Of a stretch of DNA of 6,724 bases, positions 6,369 through 6,724 are shown piece after piece. Below the pieces are notes generated by a model, which saw nothing but the letters and a program-made list of their open reading frames with translations, did no database searches and was not told where the DNA came from. The translations under genes and the position numbers were made by a program. The DNA lies in contig CANQIR010000056.1 of NCBI GenBank assembly GCA_947624095.1, positions 1 to 6,724 of the forward strand, given 5' to 3'. Origin of the DNA: an uncultured Bacilli bacterium (lineage in GTDB: Bacteria; Bacillota_I; Bacilli_A; RF39; UBA660). Within the stretch, counting starts at the first letter, position 1. Every line of letters starts with the position of its first letter.

Positions 6369-6383
6369 AAAGTGGGATTTTTT
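6357..6383 (+). terminator. Intrinsic terminator overlapping the ntdP stop codon
   Basis: AAAAAATCC (6357-6365) pairs with GGATTTTTT (6375-6383), with a T-G pair inside and a short loop. The TAA stop (6366-6368) begins at that inner pair and continues into the loop. The T-run is itself the right arm, and the left arm is the end of the coding sequence. Confidence 0.8.
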
Positions 6384-6384
6384 C

Positions 6385-6413
6385 TTGCTTTTAAGAATAT
6401 TATATTGTATACT
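6385..6413 (+). promoter_or_regulatory. Possible promoter with no gene behind it
   Basis: TTGCTT (6385-6390) and TATACT (6408-6413) are 17 bases apart, immediately after the ntdP terminator. The predicted start near 6420 falls inside the inverted repeat at 6412-6454. It could be an additional upstream rRNA promoter or a chance match in AT-rich DNA. Confidence 0.35.
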
Positions 6414-6454
6414 GAATTAGAAATGTTGATTAAATCAATGTTTTTTAAATTCAG
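6412..6454. repeat. 43-base inverted repeat upstream of the rRNA promoter
   Basis: The ends CTGAATT (6412-6418) and AATTCAG (6448-6454) are perfectly complementary. Inside them a second hairpin pairs 6421-6430 with 6434-6443 (10 bp, two of them G-T) around a 3-base loop, followed by three more Ts. It resembles a terminator or a protein-binding palindrome; no gene explains it. Confidence 0.6.
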
Positions 6455-6498
6455 AGCCGATTTGACAATGCTTTTTGCCTACATGAAAGATGATGTCG

Positions 6499-6546
6499 AA
6501 AAAAATAAAAAAAAGTGTTGACAAAATAAATCGGATTTGATATATT
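6499..6546 (+). promoter_or_regulatory. Strong rRNA operon promoter with A-tract UP element
   Basis: A consensus -35 TTGACA (6518-6523) and an extended -10 TGATATATT (TATATT at 6541-6546) are separated by 17 bases. Seven As, a T and eight As (6499-6514) sit directly upstream, where an UP element binds the RNA polymerase alpha subunits. The start should be near 6553 and would be a G, as at B. subtilis rRNA promoters that respond to GTP level; that regulation is inference here. Confidence 0.9.
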
Positions 6547-6552
6547 ACTAGT

Positions 6553-6572
6553 GCGCAACGGAAAAGAAGCGC
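6553..6572 (+). other. GC-rich hairpin at the 5' end of the rRNA leader
   Basis: GCGC (6553-6556) can pair with GCGC (6569-6572) across a 12-base A-rich loop, right at the predicted transcription start. It stands out as the GC-rich spot in an AT-rich leader and may protect or structure the transcript end. Confidence 0.4.
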
Positions 6573-6576
6573 TGAA

Positions 6577-6590
6577 TGATCTTTGAAAAC
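6577..6590 (+). promoter_or_regulatory. boxA-like antitermination site in the rRNA leader
   Basis: TGATCTTTGAAAAC matches the boxA-type leader motif found before 16S genes in Bacillota (TGnTCTTTGAAAAC) and recalls E. coli boxA (TGCTCTTTAACA). Such sites bind NusB-S10 and let polymerase pass hairpins in the rRNA operon. It lies about 69 bases before the 16S start. Confidence 0.7.
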
Positions 6591-6639
6591 TAAGTAAAAA
6601 AGTCAATTTGAGTAGCTTTGATTAAACTTAAAAGATTAG

Positions 6640-6658
6640 TGATTTGAATAAATCATTT

Positions 6659-6661
<3 letters not shown>
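6640..6661 (+). other. Terminator-like hairpin immediately before 16S
   Basis: TGATTT (6640-6645) pairs with AAATCA (6650-6655) around GAAT and is followed by TTTTTT (6656-6661), which runs into the predicted mature 16S end. It has the form of a weak intrinsic terminator, but here is more likely a leader or processing structure, given the boxA upstream. Confidence 0.45.

Positions 6662-6724
<63 letters not shown>

Noticed and set aside
6462..6492. A second rRNA promoter from the perfect TTGACA at 6462-6467
   Set aside because: No acceptable -10 lies 16-18 bases downstream (best is AAAGAT at 18, 3 of 6 matches). Kept only as a possibility, since tandem rRNA promoters are common in Bacillota.
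6457..6534. Inverted repeat CCGATTT (6457-6463) / AAATCGG (6528-6534)
   Set aside because: Seven bases about 65 apart, overlapping promoter spacer sequence; easily expected by chance in this composition.

Overview
The window is a low-GC, AT-rich stretch of an ordinary bacterial chromosome. Its gene content fits a member of the Bacillota: a membrane diadenylate cyclase with its YbbR-domain regulator, a YdcC/GerS-type lipoprotein, a DUF378 membrane protein, a CtpA/CtpB-type S41 protease, an NtdP-type nucleotide phosphatase, and a 16S rRNA gene whose 5' end reads like Bacilli. TGG encodes Trp and TGA is not used inside any gene, so a recoded mycoplasma-type code is not indicated. The 16S fragment and the gene set suggest an uncultured Bacilli/Erysipelotrichia-like lineage, but this placement is inference.

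Layout from left to right. Positions 1-206 hold the acidic C-terminal tail of an unidentified gene, closed by a terminator at 227-251. A sigma-A-type promoter then drives a cdaA-cdaR pair (344-1168 and 1155-2525) that overlaps by 14 bases. This pair makes and controls the second messenger c-di-AMP; glmM, its usual third partner, is not the next gene. A long bidirectional hairpin (2533-2596) ends cdaR and also the convergent DUF378 gene (2795-2595, minus strand). Next come three separately transcribed envelope genes: a lipoprotein (2899-3900), a single-pass membrane protein with a possible Cys-free thioredoxin-like domain (3949-4473), and the S41 PDZ protease (4580-5734). They are followed by the nucleotide phosphatase ntdP (5832-6368) and its terminator.

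From 6385 the window is non-coding. It holds a possible small promoter overlapped by a large inverted repeat (6412-6454), then a strong rRNA promoter (A-tract, TTGACA, 17 bp, TGATATATT) with a boxA-like leader, and the first ~66 bases of 16S rRNA.

Most genes have their own promoter and a compact terminator, and some terminator arms contain the stop codon of the preceding gene. No mobile element, CRISPR array or defence cassette is visible, and I see no clear new multi-gene system. The points most worth following are the DGG variant of the CdaA catalytic motif, the extended CdaR N-terminus, the Cys-less thioredoxin-like protein, the inverted repeat ahead of the rRNA promoter, and the G at 16S position 52.
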